Of a DNA stretch of 64,000 nucleotides, positions 25,987-34,754 are shown in pieces. The position numbers and the translations under genes are program-made. The stretch spans positions 33,855 to 97,854 of the forward strand of contig DCCS01000038.1 in assembly GCA_002316015.1 (NCBI GenBank), in the 5' to 3' direction. The notes under the pieces are model-generated. The model did no database searches and was not told the origin of the DNA. It saw nothing but the letters and a program-made list of their open reading frames with translations. Numbering within the stretch: position 1 is the stretch's first letter; each line of letters starts with the position of its first letter. Source of the DNA: Prevotellaceae bacterium UBA1075. GTDB lineage: Bacteria; Bacteroidota; Bacteroidia; Bacteroidales; Bacteroidaceae.

Positions 25987-26616
25987 ATGGAGAATATGAC
26001 ACAGACGATGCTGATTGACTGGTTTCAGTCGCTCGACCCACAGGTGAGACCCTATTGGGGTATCGCCCTTGTGACGAGCGTGGTGTTTGCCATTCAGATG
26101 GTACTCACATTTGTGGGGATAGGCGACACAGAGGCAGGCGCGGATTTCGGCGTGGACATGCCAGGCGGCGCGGATGTGCCCGACGGCCACGGCGACACGC
26201 TTGACACGGGCGGGGCCATGCAGCTCTTCACCATCCGCAACGCTGTCAATTTCCTGCTTGGTGTCGGGTGGGGAGGCGTGTGCTTCTCGGGCGTGATAGC
26301 CAGTCCGGCACTGCTCGCGCTGGTGGCTCTGCTGTGCGGGTGCGCGCTGGTGGCGGCCTTCCTGGTGATGCTCAGGCTGCTCCTGCGCCTGGAGTCAGAG
26401 GGATCTTACCGCATAGGCGAGGCTGTGGGGCAGACCTGTGTCGTGTATGTCACCGTTCCGCAGGGACGGTCGGCCGCAGGCAGGGTGCAGGTCAGTTTCC
26501 AAGGCTCGGTGCAGGAGTTGCCGGCCATGACCGACGGGGAAGCCTTGCCCAGCGGGACACAGGTGCGGGTCACGCAAGTGCTTGGCGGTTCGGTGCTGCT
26601 CGTGGAGCGTGCCTGA
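25987..26616 (+). CDS. NfeD-like membrane protein (flotillin partner)
   Basis: 209 aa. Membrane helices are seen near 20-40 (WGIALVTSVVFAIQMVLTFVGI) and about 80-130 (FLLGVGWGGVCF, ALLALVALLCGCALVAAFLVMLRLLL). A C-terminal OB-fold-like beta domain of about 65 residues follows (IGEAVGQTCVVYVTVPQGRSAAGRVQVSFQG). This layout and the immediately downstream flotillin gene match the NfeD1b/YqiJ-type partner. The start is chosen at MENMTQTM, just after the promoter box; an upstream in-frame ATG at 25942 lies within the promoter. Confidence 0.8.
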   Translation: MENMTQTMLIDWFQSLDPQVRPYWGIALVTSVVFAIQMVLTFVGIGDTEAGADFGVDMPGGADVPDGHGDTLDTGGAMQLFTIRNAVNFLLGVGWGGVCFSGVIASPALLALVALLCGCALVAAFLVMLRLLLRLESEGSYRIGEAVGQTCVVYVTVPQGRSAAGRVQVSFQGSVQELPAMTDGEALPSGTQVRVTQVLGGSVLLVERA

Positions 26617-26673
26617 CCTGGCTTCAAGGCCCTTTTCTATTCTCAAAGTAATTGTAACCAATAAACAAACACA

Positions 26674-28059
26674 ATGGAACCATTCTATTTCATCCTGGTG
26701 GGCACCATCATCCTGGTGTTCCTGTTTGTGGCCATCATCAACCGCTACCGGCGCTGCCCGTCGGACAAGGTGCTGGTCATCTATGGCAACCGTGGCACCT
26801 CCAAGAGCGCCAAGTGCGTGCACGGGGGCGGAGCCTTCGTGTGGCCCATCATCGAAGACTATGCCTATCTGTCCCTCACTCCCATAGGCATCGACGCAAA
26901 CCTGACCAACGCGCTTTCCAAGCAGAACATACGTGTGGATGTGCCCTGCCGGTTCACGGTGGGCATCAGCACCGACCCCGAGAGCATGCTTGCCGCCGCC
27001 GAGCGTCTGTTGGGGCAGACCGCGCAGCAGATACAGGAACTGGCCAGGGACATCCTCTTCGGACAACTGCGACTGGTGATAGCCACCATGAGCATCGAGG
27101 AACTCAATTCTGACCGCGACAAGTTCCTTGAGGCCATCACGGCCAATGTGGAGGTGGAACTCAAGAAGATAGGTCTGCGCCTCATCAATGTGAACGTGAC
27201 CGACATCAAGGACGAGTCGGGCTACATCGAGGCACTGGGCCAGGAGGCGGCGGCCAAGGCTATCAACGAGGCCAAGGTGCGTGTGGCCGAGCAAGAGAAA
27301 ATAGGCGAGATAGGCAAGGCCGAGGCTGTGCGCGAAACGCGCATACGTACCGCCGAGGCCAACGCACAGGCCGTGCAGGGCGAGAACGAGGCCAAGATAG
27401 CCATTGCCAACAGCGACTCGTCGCGCCGCGAGCGTGAGGCCGAGGCACAGCGCAGGGCTGTGGCTGCCGAGAAGGTGGCACAGGCGCAGGCCCTGGAGGA
27501 GGCTTACGCCGCCGAGCAAAAGGCCGAGGACGCGCGTGCTGACCGTGAGCGCGCAAGCCAGAAGGCCAATGTCATCGTGGCACAGGAGATAGAGAAACAG
27601 CGGCTGGTCATCGCCGCCGAGGCCGAGGCCGAGCAGAAGCGTGTGAACGCCAAGGGAGAGGCAGACGCCATCTACGCCAAAATGGAGGCCGAGGCCAACG
27701 GACTCTACCAGGTGCTCACCAAGCAGGCCGAGGGATACGACCGCATGATCAAAGCCGCAGGAGGCGATGCCACCAAGGCTTACACGCTGCTCCTGCTGGA
27801 AAAACTGCCCGAACTGGTGAAGACCCAGGTGGACGCCATCAAGGGCATCAGCATCGACAAGGTGACCGTGTGGGACAATGGCGGAGGAGCCGGGGACGGC
27901 AAGACCAGCACGGCCAACTTCCTGGCGGGGCTGATGAAGAGCATACCCCCACTGGGCGAGCTCTTTGACCAGGCGGGGCTCTCCCTGCCTGAGTACCTGG
28001 CCAAGAAGAAAGCCGAGGAGGATGAGGTGAAAGGAACCGGTGCTCCCAGTGGCGAGTAG
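26674..28059 (+). CDS. Flotillin-like SPFH/band 7 protein
   Basis: 461 aa. One N-terminal membrane helix (about 5-24) is followed by an SPFH domain (about 28-185, with CVHGGGAFVWPIIEDYAYLSLTP and INVNVTDIKDESGYIEALGQEAAAKA). A long Ala/Glu-rich coiled coil (about 195-365) with repeated EA and AEA units is next, and the C-terminus is Gly/Pro-rich. Flotillins scaffold ordered membrane regions. The gene lies 57 nt after its NfeD-like partner, a widely conserved pairing. Confidence 0.93.
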   Translation: MEPFYFILVGTIILVFLFVAIINRYRRCPSDKVLVIYGNRGTSKSAKCVHGGGAFVWPIIEDYAYLSLTPIGIDANLTNALSKQNIRVDVPCRFTVGISTDPESMLAAAERLLGQTAQQIQELARDILFGQLRLVIATMSIEELNSDRDKFLEAITANVEVELKKIGLRLINVNVTDIKDESGYIEALGQEAAAKAINEAKVRVAEQEKIGEIGKAEAVRETRIRTAEANAQAVQGENEAKIAIANSDSSRREREAEAQRRAVAAEKVAQAQALEEAYAAEQKAEDARADRERASQKANVIVAQEIEKQRLVIAAEAEAEQKRVNAKGEADAIYAKMEAEANGLYQVLTKQAEGYDRMIKAAGGDATKAYTLLLLEKLPELVKTQVDAIKGISIDKVTVWDNGGGAGDGKTSTANFLAGLMKSIPPLGELFDQAGLSLPEYLAKKKAEEDEVKGTGAPSGE

Positions 28060-28136
28060 CCCGTGGGGCGTGCCGCAAGGATGAGGCCAAACTTGAAAAC
28101 GTTGTCGGGAGTGACACCGATGTGGAAGAAAAACCC

Positions 28137-28144
28137 TAAATTTG
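28137..28144 (+). promoter_or_regulatory. -7 box (TAAATTTG) for the aldose 1-epimerase gene
   Basis: Exact TAnnTTTG match, giving a leader of about 70 nt before the ATG at 28221. Confidence 0.6.
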
Positions 28145-28220
28145 TGTGGGCATAGCCTCTCAAATCAAAGGGGTGAAGCATATACATACAACATAAACAA
28201 ATCCTAAAAGAAAAACAGAG

Positions 28221-29384
28221 ATGAAAAGATTCACTCTCGCCTGCATGGTTCTGGCCGCAGGCTTGACAATGGCTTCCTGTGGCTCCCAGCCAAAGGGTGG
28301 GGCACAGGCCGAGGCGACACTCACAGAGTCGGGACTCAATCCCGCCAATTTCCTGACGGACTCCACCAGCCTCTTTGTGATGAAGAACAAGAATGGGATG
28401 GAGGTGTGCCTCACCAATTTCGGCGGACGAATCGTGAGCATCTGGGTGCCTGGCAAGGGCGGAAAGATGTATGATGTGTGCCTGGGACATGACTCTATCG
28501 GTGACTATGTGAAGTATGGTGCCCAGGGGTGCAACTTCGGCGCGCTCATCGGACGCTACGGAAACCGTATCGCCAAGGGGAAATTCACACTGGACGGGAA
28601 GACATACCAACTGCCCCTCAACAACAACGGGAACACGCTGCACGGCGGTGGCGAGATAGCCTTCCACAACCGCATCTGGGAGGGAGAGCAGCCCGACAGC
28701 CAGCATGTGGCCTTCACCACCACCAGTCCCGATGGCGAGGATGGATTCCCCGGAAACATTGAGGTGAAGGTGACTTACACCCTCACCGACGACAATGCCC
28801 TGGAAATCGCCTATGAGGCCGCTACCGACAAGGCCACTGTGCTCAACCTGACCAACCACTGCTACTTCAATCTGAGTGGTGACCCCTCGAAGGATTGTCT
28901 TGATGAGGTGCTGCAACTGGATGCCGACAGCATGACCAATGTGGACGAGAATGTGCTGGTGACGGGTGAAGTCGTGCCGGTCGAGGGCACACCATTTGAC
29001 TTCCGCACCCCCACAGCCATAGGAGCGCGCATCAACGATACCACCAATGTGCAGATCAAGAACGGGAATGGCTATGACCACAACTGGATTCTGAACACAC
29101 GTGGTGACATCAAGAAGCCCTTCGGCACCATCTACGATCCCAACAGCGGGGTACAGATGACCATGTTTACTGACCAGCCGGGCGTACAGTTCTACGCGGG
29201 CAACTTCCTCGACGGCTCATTTGTGGGCAAGAAGGGTATCCGTTACCCCCAGCGCAGTGCCATGTGCTTTGAGTCACAGCACTATCCCGACAGCCCCAAC
29301 CATCCCACATTCCCCAGTACGGTTGTACGTCCGGGCGAGAAGTACCAGACAAGGACGATCTACAAGTTCTCCGTCAAGGAGTAA
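28221..29384 (+). CDS. galM: Aldose 1-epimerase, lipoprotein form
   Basis: 387 aa. It interconverts alpha and beta anomers of aldoses such as galactose. The N-terminus is a lipoprotein signal (MKRFTLACMVLAAGLTMASC with Cys at 20), so the enzyme should be anchored in the envelope, as is common in gut Bacteroidota that degrade glycans outside the cytoplasm. Family motifs: FGGRIVSIWVP, ALIGRYGNRIAKGKF, NGNTLHGG, catalytic His in NLTNHCYFNL, GYDHNWIL and catalytic Glu in SAMCFESQHYPDSPN. Ends before a strong hairpin. Confidence 0.94.
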   Translation: MKRFTLACMVLAAGLTMASCGSQPKGGAQAEATLTESGLNPANFLTDSTSLFVMKNKNGMEVCLTNFGGRIVSIWVPGKGGKMYDVCLGHDSIGDYVKYGAQGCNFGALIGRYGNRIAKGKFTLDGKTYQLPLNNNGNTLHGGGEIAFHNRIWEGEQPDSQHVAFTTTSPDGEDGFPGNIEVKVTYTLTDDNALEIAYEAATDKATVLNLTNHCYFNLSGDPSKDCLDEVLQLDADSMTNVDENVLVTGEVVPVEGTPFDFRTPTAIGARINDTTNVQIKNGNGYDHNWILNTRGDIKKPFGTIYDPNSGVQMTMFTDQPGVQFYAGNFLDGSFVGKKGIRYPQRSAMCFESQHYPDSPNHPTFPSTVVRPGEKYQTRTIYKFSVKE

Positions 29385-29468
29385 CGGGAAGGGCTTCCGC
29401 TTCTCGTTCCTTAATGGCGAGGCTGTTCGGGAACTTTGGTTTCTGAACGGATTGTTGAAGTAAGAGTA

Positions 29469-29511
29469 AGAGCCTCCACTCCGCATGCTTTGCGGGGAGG
29501 AGGCTCTTTCC
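29469..29511. terminator. Terminator between galM and the convergent M20 gene
   Basis: AGAGCCTCC (29469-29477) pairs perfectly with GGAGGCTCT (29499-29507), followed by TTCC. It lies between convergent genes and may serve both. Confidence 0.78.
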
Positions 29512-29591
29512 GCGTGCGTGTTTGCGCTTTGCCCTTGGCAGGCGTGCGTTTTCAGGGTCTCCTGTACCCAGGACACAAGGGCGGGGACAGA

Positions 29592-30671
29592 CTACAGACA
29601 GAGGCGGCGCAGAAGCCTCAGGTAAGTGTCTATTGCGTCAGCTATCTCATCGAGTTCGACATACTCGTCGGCCGTATGGCTTCGGCTGCTCTGTCCCGGC
29701 CCCATCTTCATGCTGGGGAATGGCATGAGTGCCTGGTCGCTCAGTGTGGGAGACCCGAAGGGACGCTTGCCCAGGGCAATGGCAGCCTGCACCAGCGGGT
29801 GCTCCAGAGGGATAGAAGAGGAATTGAGGCGGAAGGAACGTGCCTTCGCCTCGCCACGGATGTGCGATGTGATGACACGGAAGATTTCCTCGTTGGAGTA
29901 CAACTCATTGCTGCGCACGTCCACAGTGAAGTTGCACCGGTCGGGGATGACATTGTGCTGTGTTCCTGCCTGCAGGATGGTCACGGTGGCCTTCACCCTG
30001 CCCAGCAGTGGCGACACCCGTTCCCACTTCCAGGTACGGAACCACTGCATGTCGTCCAGCGCGTGGTAGATGGCGTTGTCACCCTCGTCGCGTGCAGCGT
30101 GCCCAGCCTTTCCGCGAGCGGTGACATCCAGTACCATCAGCCCTTTCTCGGCTATGGCGGGTTGCATGCCGGTGGGCTCGCCCACCAGCGCGGCTGTTAT
30201 GGGCGGAAGCAAGGGCACCATGTGCTCCATTCCCTCGTGGCCGCTCACCTCCTCCTCGGCACTGGCCAGAAACAGGAGATTGTAAGGGAGATGCTCCGTG
30301 CACAGCACGCGGAACACCTGGAGCAGCGACACCAGGCCGGCTCCATCGTCATTGCTGCCCAAACCGTATAGTCTGCCCCCCTCGTGCCGTGGCGTGAAAG
30401 GGTCGCGCTGCCATGCGCTCACGGGCTTTACCGTGTCGATGTGCGCGTTGAGCAGCAGTGTGGGCCTTCCGGGCTTGAATCCGGGCGCACGGCATAGCAG
30501 GTTGTTTCCCGTGCGCATGGGACACAGGCCGTAGTCGTGGCACATGCAGTCCTGTAGCATGTCGGTGGCATGCCGCTCATTCCTGCTCACGCGTGGTATG
30601 CTGATGAGACGTTCCAGCAGCAGAATGGCTTCATGCGTCAACGTTTCCTTGGTCAACTTTTCCCCACTCAT
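29592..30671 (-). CDS. M20-family metallo-hydrolase (N-acyl amino acid deacylase, ArgE/DapE-like)
   Basis: 359 aa, cytoplasmic. M20 zinc-site residues are visible in LLLNAHIDTV, GSNDDGAG, the catalytic pair in SAEEEVSGHEG, VGEPTG and the late SRSHTADEYVE. Closest in character to ArgE-type acetylornithine deacetylases; related Bacteroidota use succinylated intermediates in arginine synthesis, so desuccinylation is also possible. No arg genes are adjacent. The start is uncertain: ATGs at 30728, 30686 and 30671 are in frame. The -7 box at 30698-30705 rules out 30728 and leaves 30686 almost leaderless, so I use 30671. Confidence 0.88.
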   Translation of the reverse strand: MSGEKLTKETLTHEAILLLERLISIPRVSRNERHATDMLQDCMCHDYGLCPMRTGNNLLCRAPGFKPGRPTLLLNAHIDTVKPVSAWQRDPFTPRHEGGRLYGLGSNDDGAGLVSLLQVFRVLCTEHLPYNLLFLASAEEEVSGHEGMEHMVPLLPPITAALVGEPTGMQPAIAEKGLMVLDVTARGKAGHAARDEGDNAIYHALDDMQWFRTWKWERVSPLLGRVKATVTILQAGTQHNVIPDRCNFTVDVRSNELYSNEEIFRVITSHIRGEAKARSFRLNSSSIPLEHPLVQAAIALGKRPFGSPTLSDQALMPFPSMKMGPGQSSRSHTADEYVELDEIADAIDTYLRLLRRLCL

Positions 30672-30697
30672 CGGATGTCTTGTCATGTTAGGGTGGG

Positions 30698-30705
30698 CAA
30701 AGTTA
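30698..30705 (-). promoter_or_regulatory. -7 box (TAACTTTG) for the M20 gene
   Basis: Exact match on the minus strand, used to choose the start of the M20 CDS. Confidence 0.65.
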
Positions 30706-30760
30706 CATACAAAACGCAAAAAAGTCAAACTCGCATGCCCATTATATCAACTTGTTGCAC

Positions 30761-30768
30761 TAACTTTG
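30761..30768 (+). promoter_or_regulatory. -7 box (TAACTTTG) for fadD
   Basis: Exact match, 28 nt before the fadD ATG at 30796. It is divergent from the M20 gene promoter about 56 bp away. Confidence 0.65.
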
Positions 30769-30795
30769 TGCAAAGCAAGAATAAGGAACGAGGCC

Positions 30796-32604
30796 ATGCA
30801 GAATCCGAGTCCGCTGTCAACCCTGATACACAGCCAGGCCAAGCGCTATGGCGAGCGCGCGGCTCTGAGATGGCGTGACTATGAGTCGGGCTGCTGGAAT
30901 GACATCTCGTGGAATGACTTCTCGCTCAGGGTGAGGCAGGTGAGCAACGCGCTGCTGGAACTGGGTGTACGGGTGCAGGAGAACGTGGTGGTGTTCTCGC
31001 AGAACATGCCCGAATGCCTGTATGTCGATTTCGGGGCTTATGCCGTGAGGGCGGTCACCATCCCCTTCTATGCCACCAGCAGTGAGATGCAGGTGAAGTA
31101 TATGGTGGGAGACGCGCGGGTGCGTTACATCTTCGTGGGCGAGCAATATCAGTACGACACCGCCTACCGTGTGCTGAAGATAGCCCCCGAGGTGAGCAGG
31201 CTCATCATCTTCGACCGAGGGGTGAGGAAAAATCCACAGGACAGGGTGAGCATCTACTTTGACGAGTTCCTGGGCCTGGGTGAGCGCCTGCAGCACCAGG
31301 ACGAGGTGAGGACACGTACGGCAGAGCAGGATGCAGACGACCTGGCCAATATCTTATATACCAGCGGAACCACGGGGCTGAGCAAGGGCGTGATGCTCAC
31401 GCACCGCATGTACCTCGCGGGCATACATGCCCACGTGGGGGCGATGAGGCTCAGCGACCGTGACCAGGTACTCACCTTCCTGCCGTTGACTCACGTGTTC
31501 GAGCGCGGGTGGACTTACCTGTGCCTGGCCGAGGGTTGCACGCTGGCTCTGAACCTCAGGCCCCAGGACGTGCTGCGGAGCTTGAGGGAGATACACCCCA
31601 CCTGCATGTGCGTGGTTCCCAGGTTCTGGGAGAAGGTCTATGCTGGCGTACAGGAGCGCATGCGTGAGAGCAGCCCCATGCAAAGGCGCATGCTGGAGGA
31701 TGCCATACGTGTGGGTCACGAATACAATGTGAGGTACAGGATGCGGGGGCTGGCAGCACCCCTGGGGCTCAGGCTTCAGTATGCCTTCTATGAGAAAACG
31801 GTCATCAGCCTGCTGCTCAGAACCCTCGGGCTCGAGCGCCACAACTTCTTTCCCACGGCAGGAGCGGCTCTGTCGCCCAGGGTGGAGGAGTTCATACGTT
31901 CCACAGGCATCATGCTGATAGTGGGCTATGGCATGACGGAGACTACAGCCACCGTCACCCTTGACCGTTGGGACAAGCCCATCTCGATAGGCTCGGTAGG
32001 GCGCCCGCTAAAGGGAGTGCAGATGAAATTTGGCGACAACAACGAGCTCTTGCTCAAGGGTGACACCATCATGCGCGGCTATTACCGCAAAGCCGAGGTC
32101 ACGGCACTGGCCATCGATGACGAGGGGTGGTTCCACACGGGCGACGCGGGCTACATGAAGGACGGCGAGCTTTATCTTACCGACCGCATCAAGGATCTTT
32201 TCAAGACCAGCAACGGAAAGTTCATCGCCCCGCAGATGCTGGAGTCGAAACTCTGCGTGGATCGATACATAGACCAGATAGTCATCGTGGCCGAGCAGAA
32301 GAAATTCGTGTCGGCCCTGGTCATCCCAGAGTATGTTCTGCTGGAGCAGGAGTGTGCCGCACACGGGCTCGTCTTCCAGAGTCGGGAGGAAATGTGCGCA
32401 CACCCCAAGGTGGTGGAGTTTGTTATGTACCGCATCGACACCATGCAGCAGGAGTTTGCCCACTACGAGCAGGTAAAGCGCATCACGCTCCTGCCCGATC
32501 CGTTCAGCATGGAGAGAGGCGAACTGACCAATACGCTCAAGGTGAGGCGCCCTGTCATCTACCAGAACTACAAGAGCCAGATTGACAAGATGTACGAGGA
32601 ATAA
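30796..32604 (+). CDS. fadD: Long-chain fatty acid:CoA ligase (AMP-forming)
   Basis: 602 aa, membrane-associated acyl-CoA synthetase. The adenylation motif YTSGTTGLSKG is at about 188-198. FPTAGAALSP, VGYGMTETTA and GEL.. GDTIMRGYY follow, then the hinge region GWFHTGDAGYMKDGELYLTDRIKDLFKTSNGKFIAPQMLE. This is the 'AMP-dependent synthetase, long-chain' class universal in Bacteroidales. The start MQNPSPLSTL is set by the -7 box at 30761; the frame is open further upstream but overlaps the divergent gene. prfB begins 31 nt after the stop, suggesting cotranscription. Confidence 0.95.
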   Translation: MQNPSPLSTLIHSQAKRYGERAALRWRDYESGCWNDISWNDFSLRVRQVSNALLELGVRVQENVVVFSQNMPECLYVDFGAYAVRAVTIPFYATSSEMQVKYMVGDARVRYIFVGEQYQYDTAYRVLKIAPEVSRLIIFDRGVRKNPQDRVSIYFDEFLGLGERLQHQDEVRTRTAEQDADDLANILYTSGTTGLSKGVMLTHRMYLAGIHAHVGAMRLSDRDQVLTFLPLTHVFERGWTYLCLAEGCTLALNLRPQDVLRSLREIHPTCMCVVPRFWEKVYAGVQERMRESSPMQRRMLEDAIRVGHEYNVRYRMRGLAAPLGLRLQYAFYEKTVISLLLRTLGLERHNFFPTAGAALSPRVEEFIRSTGIMLIVGYGMTETTATVTLDRWDKPISIGSVGRPLKGVQMKFGDNNELLLKGDTIMRGYYRKAEVTALAIDDEGWFHTGDAGYMKDGELYLTDRIKDLFKTSNGKFIAPQMLESKLCVDRYIDQIVIVAEQKKFVSALVIPEYVLLEQECAAHGLVFQSREEMCAHPKVVEFVMYRIDTMQQEFAHYEQVKRITLLPDPFSMERGELTNTLKVRRPVIYQNYKSQIDKMYEE

Positions 32605-32635
32605 CACAGAACAAGACAGACAAGAATAAAGAAGA

Positions 32636-33751
32636 GTGATTACAGCAGAACAACTGAAAGACGTAAAGGAGCGAACCGAGCAGTTGCACCGCTACCTGGA
32701 CATTGATGCCAAGAGGGTGCAGTATGAGGAGGAACAATTGCGCACCCAAGCTCCCGGCTTCTGGGATGACCAAAAGAAAGCCGAGGCGCAGATGAGGCTT
32801 GTGAAAGGATTGGAGAAGTGGATAAAGGGATATGAAGAAGTGCGCACTATGGCCGAAGAACTGGAGACGGCCTTTGACTTCTACAAGGAGGATCTGGTGA
32901 CCGAGGCAGAAGTGGACACCATGTATGCCAAGGCTGTCGAGGCCATTGAGTCACTGGAGTTGAAGAACATGCTGCGCCTGGAGGAAGACCCTATGGATGC
33001 TGTGCTGAAAATCAACTCAGGTGCGGGAGGCACCGAGGCGCAAGATTGGGCGCAGATGCTCATGCGCATGTACATGCGCTGGGCAGAGACCAAAGGCTAC
33101 AAATGTGTGGTGAGCAACCTTATCGACGGTGACGACGCGGGCATCAAGACCTGTACGCTGGAGATCCAAGGCGAGTATGCTTATGGGTTTCTCAAAAGCG
33201 AGAACGGAGTGCACCGGTTGGTGCGCGTGAGCCCCTACAACGCGCAGGGAAAACGCATGACCTCATTCGCCAGTGTGTTTGTCACCCCACTGGTGGATGA
33301 CACTATCCAGGTCAACATAGAGCCTGCACGCATATCGTGGGACACATTCCGCAGCAGCGGGGCGGGTGGTCAGAACGTGAACAAGGTGGAGTCGGGCGTG
33401 CGCTTGCGCTACCAGTACAAGGACCCCTATACGGGCGAGGAGGAGGAGATACTCATCGAGAACACAGAGACCCGCGACCAGCCCAAGAACAAGGAGAATG
33501 CCATGCGCCTGCTCCGCTCCATGCTCTACGACAAGGAACTGCAGCACCGCATGGCCGAGCAGGCCAAGGTGGAGGCCGGCAAGAAGAAGATAGAGTGGGG
33601 AAGCCAGATACGCAGTTATGTGTTCGATGACAGGCGCGTGAAGGATCACCGTACGAATTATCAAACAAGTGACGTGGGCGGGGTCATGGACGGCAAGATA
33701 GATGCCTTTATCAAGGCTTATCTGATGGAGTTTGGAGGTGATGCCCGTTGA
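32636..33751 (+). CDS. prfB: Peptide chain release factor 2, without the programmed frameshift
   Basis: 371 aa. It recognises UGA/UAA and triggers peptide release. GGQ is at 244-246 in SGAGGQNVNKVES. The anticodon-like tripeptide is SPY at 199-201 (E. coli RF2 has SPF). At the position of the classic RF2 frameshift (E. coli RGYL-UGA-D) this gene reads RYLDID in one frame, so no internal stop or +1 shift is needed. The start is GTG: an in-frame TAA at 32627 and no in-frame ATG force it. It follows fadD closely and precedes a small membrane protein gene. Confidence 0.95.
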   Translation: MITAEQLKDVKERTEQLHRYLDIDAKRVQYEEEQLRTQAPGFWDDQKKAEAQMRLVKGLEKWIKGYEEVRTMAEELETAFDFYKEDLVTEAEVDTMYAKAVEAIESLELKNMLRLEEDPMDAVLKINSGAGGTEAQDWAQMLMRMYMRWAETKGYKCVVSNLIDGDDAGIKTCTLEIQGEYAYGFLKSENGVHRLVRVSPYNAQGKRMTSFASVFVTPLVDDTIQVNIEPARISWDTFRSSGAGGQNVNKVESGVRLRYQYKDPYTGEEEEILIENTETRDQPKNKENAMRLLRSMLYDKELQHRMAEQAKVEAGKKKIEWGSQIRSYVFDDRRVKDHRTNYQTSDVGGVMDGKIDAFIKAYLMEFGGDAR

Positions 33752-33832
33752 CCGGAGTAAAGCGCTATGCATCACTCGTAAGCGTCACCGCGCGTATAAT
33801 TATATAGAGAGACATAACAAAACCAAACTGCT

Positions 33833-33976
33833 ATGAGCGAGAAGAGAAAGTTAAAGAAGATCAGGCACGATGCCTACATAGAGGAGCAGGGCAATAGGGT
33901 GGTGACCTATCTGGTGGTCACGCTGGTTGTGTTGTTTGTGCTTGCTTTCGTCGCGGCCACACTCTGGTGGGGTTAG
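33833..33976 (+). CDS. Small single-pass membrane protein (47 aa)
   Basis: A 47-codon ORF beginning MSEKRKLKKIRHDAYIEEQG, with a basic, soluble N-terminal half and one hydrophobic helix (about 24-44, VTYLVVTLVVLFVLAFVAATL) ending in Trp-Trp-Gly. It sits 81 nt after prfB and 33 nt before the CYTH gene on the same strand, so it is probably part of that operon. The amphipathic basic N-terminus and a C-terminal helix suggest an N-in inner membrane protein. I do not recognise a named family. Confidence 0.75.
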   Translation: MSEKRKLKKIRHDAYIEEQGNRVVTYLVVTLVVLFVLAFVAATLWWG

Positions 33977-34009
33977 GCCACTTGTCGCAGCAACAAGGAA
34001 GGGGACGGA

Positions 34010-34504
34010 ATGCATTTCGAGATAGAGAGAAAGTTCTTGGTCGTTGGGGAGTTCAAGGATCAGGCATATGATGCCACGCGCATTTGCCAAGGGTATATAG
34101 CTTCGGGAAACGGTCGTACGGTGCGTGTGCGCATACGCGGCGACAAGGGCTATCTTACCATTAAGGGTCCCAGCAACAGGGAAGGAACCACGCGTTATGA
34201 GTTCGAGCGGGAGATTTCCCTACAGGACGCGCACGACCTGATGGGCATATGCGAGCCAGGTATCATCGACAAGACACGCTATCTGGTGAAGTCGCCCGAC
34301 GGACATCATGTGTTTGAGGTGGACGAGTTCTATGGTGACAACGAGGGGCTGGTGATGGCCGAGGTGGAGCTCTCCGGCGAGGACGAACCTTTCCAGAAGC
34401 CCGCCTTCATAGGACGTGAGGTCACAGGCGACCGCCGTTTCTACAACTCCCACATGCGGAAGTACCCCTTCAGGATGTGGAAGGATGAGATACCGAAGGA
34501 CTGA
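34010..34504 (+). CDS. CYTH-domain protein (putative inorganic triphosphatase)
   Basis: 164 aa. The N-terminal ExExK motif is EIERK (E4, E6, K8), followed by the alternating charged strands of the triphosphate tunnel: VRVRIRGDKGYLTIKGPS, YEFEREIS, KTRYLV, FEVDEFYGDNEGLVMAEVEL. Members hydrolyse tripolyphosphate or thiamine triphosphate, or act as class IV adenylate cyclases; the short bacterial form is most often a triphosphatase. It is the last gene of the fadD-prfB group and is followed by a strong hairpin. Confidence 0.9.
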   Translation: MHFEIERKFLVVGEFKDQAYDATRICQGYIASGNGRTVRVRIRGDKGYLTIKGPSNREGTTRYEFEREISLQDAHDLMGICEPGIIDKTRYLVKSPDGHHVFEVDEFYGDNEGLVMAEVELSGEDEPFQKPAFIGREVTGDRRFYNSHMRKYPFRMWKDEIPKD

Positions 34505-34507
34505 GTA

Positions 34508-34534
34508 TTGCGCCTTGCCGATGGCAAGACGCAA
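34508..34534 (+). terminator. Hairpin after the CYTH gene
   Basis: TTGCG-C-CTTGCC (34508-34519) pairs with GGCAAG-A-CGCAA (34523-34534) around a GAT loop; 11 pairs and one mismatch. There is no T-tract, so termination efficiency is uncertain. Confidence 0.55.
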
Positions 34535-34696
34535 CTCGTAAGTGGGGTAAAGGAGGCAGGCAGTATGCCGCCTGTTTCCTGTGGGATGCCTCGTGCAAGG
34601 GCGGCCGCAGCTTTCCTTTTGGTCTCTCGAAACGGCTTGAAAATATACATTTGCCACAAAAACGAGCCGAAACAGCACATTTTGCTTGGTATGTCT

Positions 34697-34726
34697 TTTG
34701 TGTGTAAGCATATTGTTATAACTTTG
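34697..34726 (+). promoter_or_regulatory. Canonical Bacteroidota promoter (TTTG-N18-TAACTTTG)
   Basis: -33 TTTG at 34697-34700 and -7 TAACTTTG at 34719-34726, about 28 nt before the ATG at 34755. This is the best matched -33/-7 pair I found in the window. The rest of the 34505-34754 spacer shows no gene. Confidence 0.72.
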
Positions 34727-34754
34727 CAGCATGGATATAGCAAAGTGGTAGCGT

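Noticed and set aside
32636..32720. RF2 programmed +1 frameshift site
   Set aside because: The expected stop codon and shifty CTT are absent; one frame encodes the whole protein.
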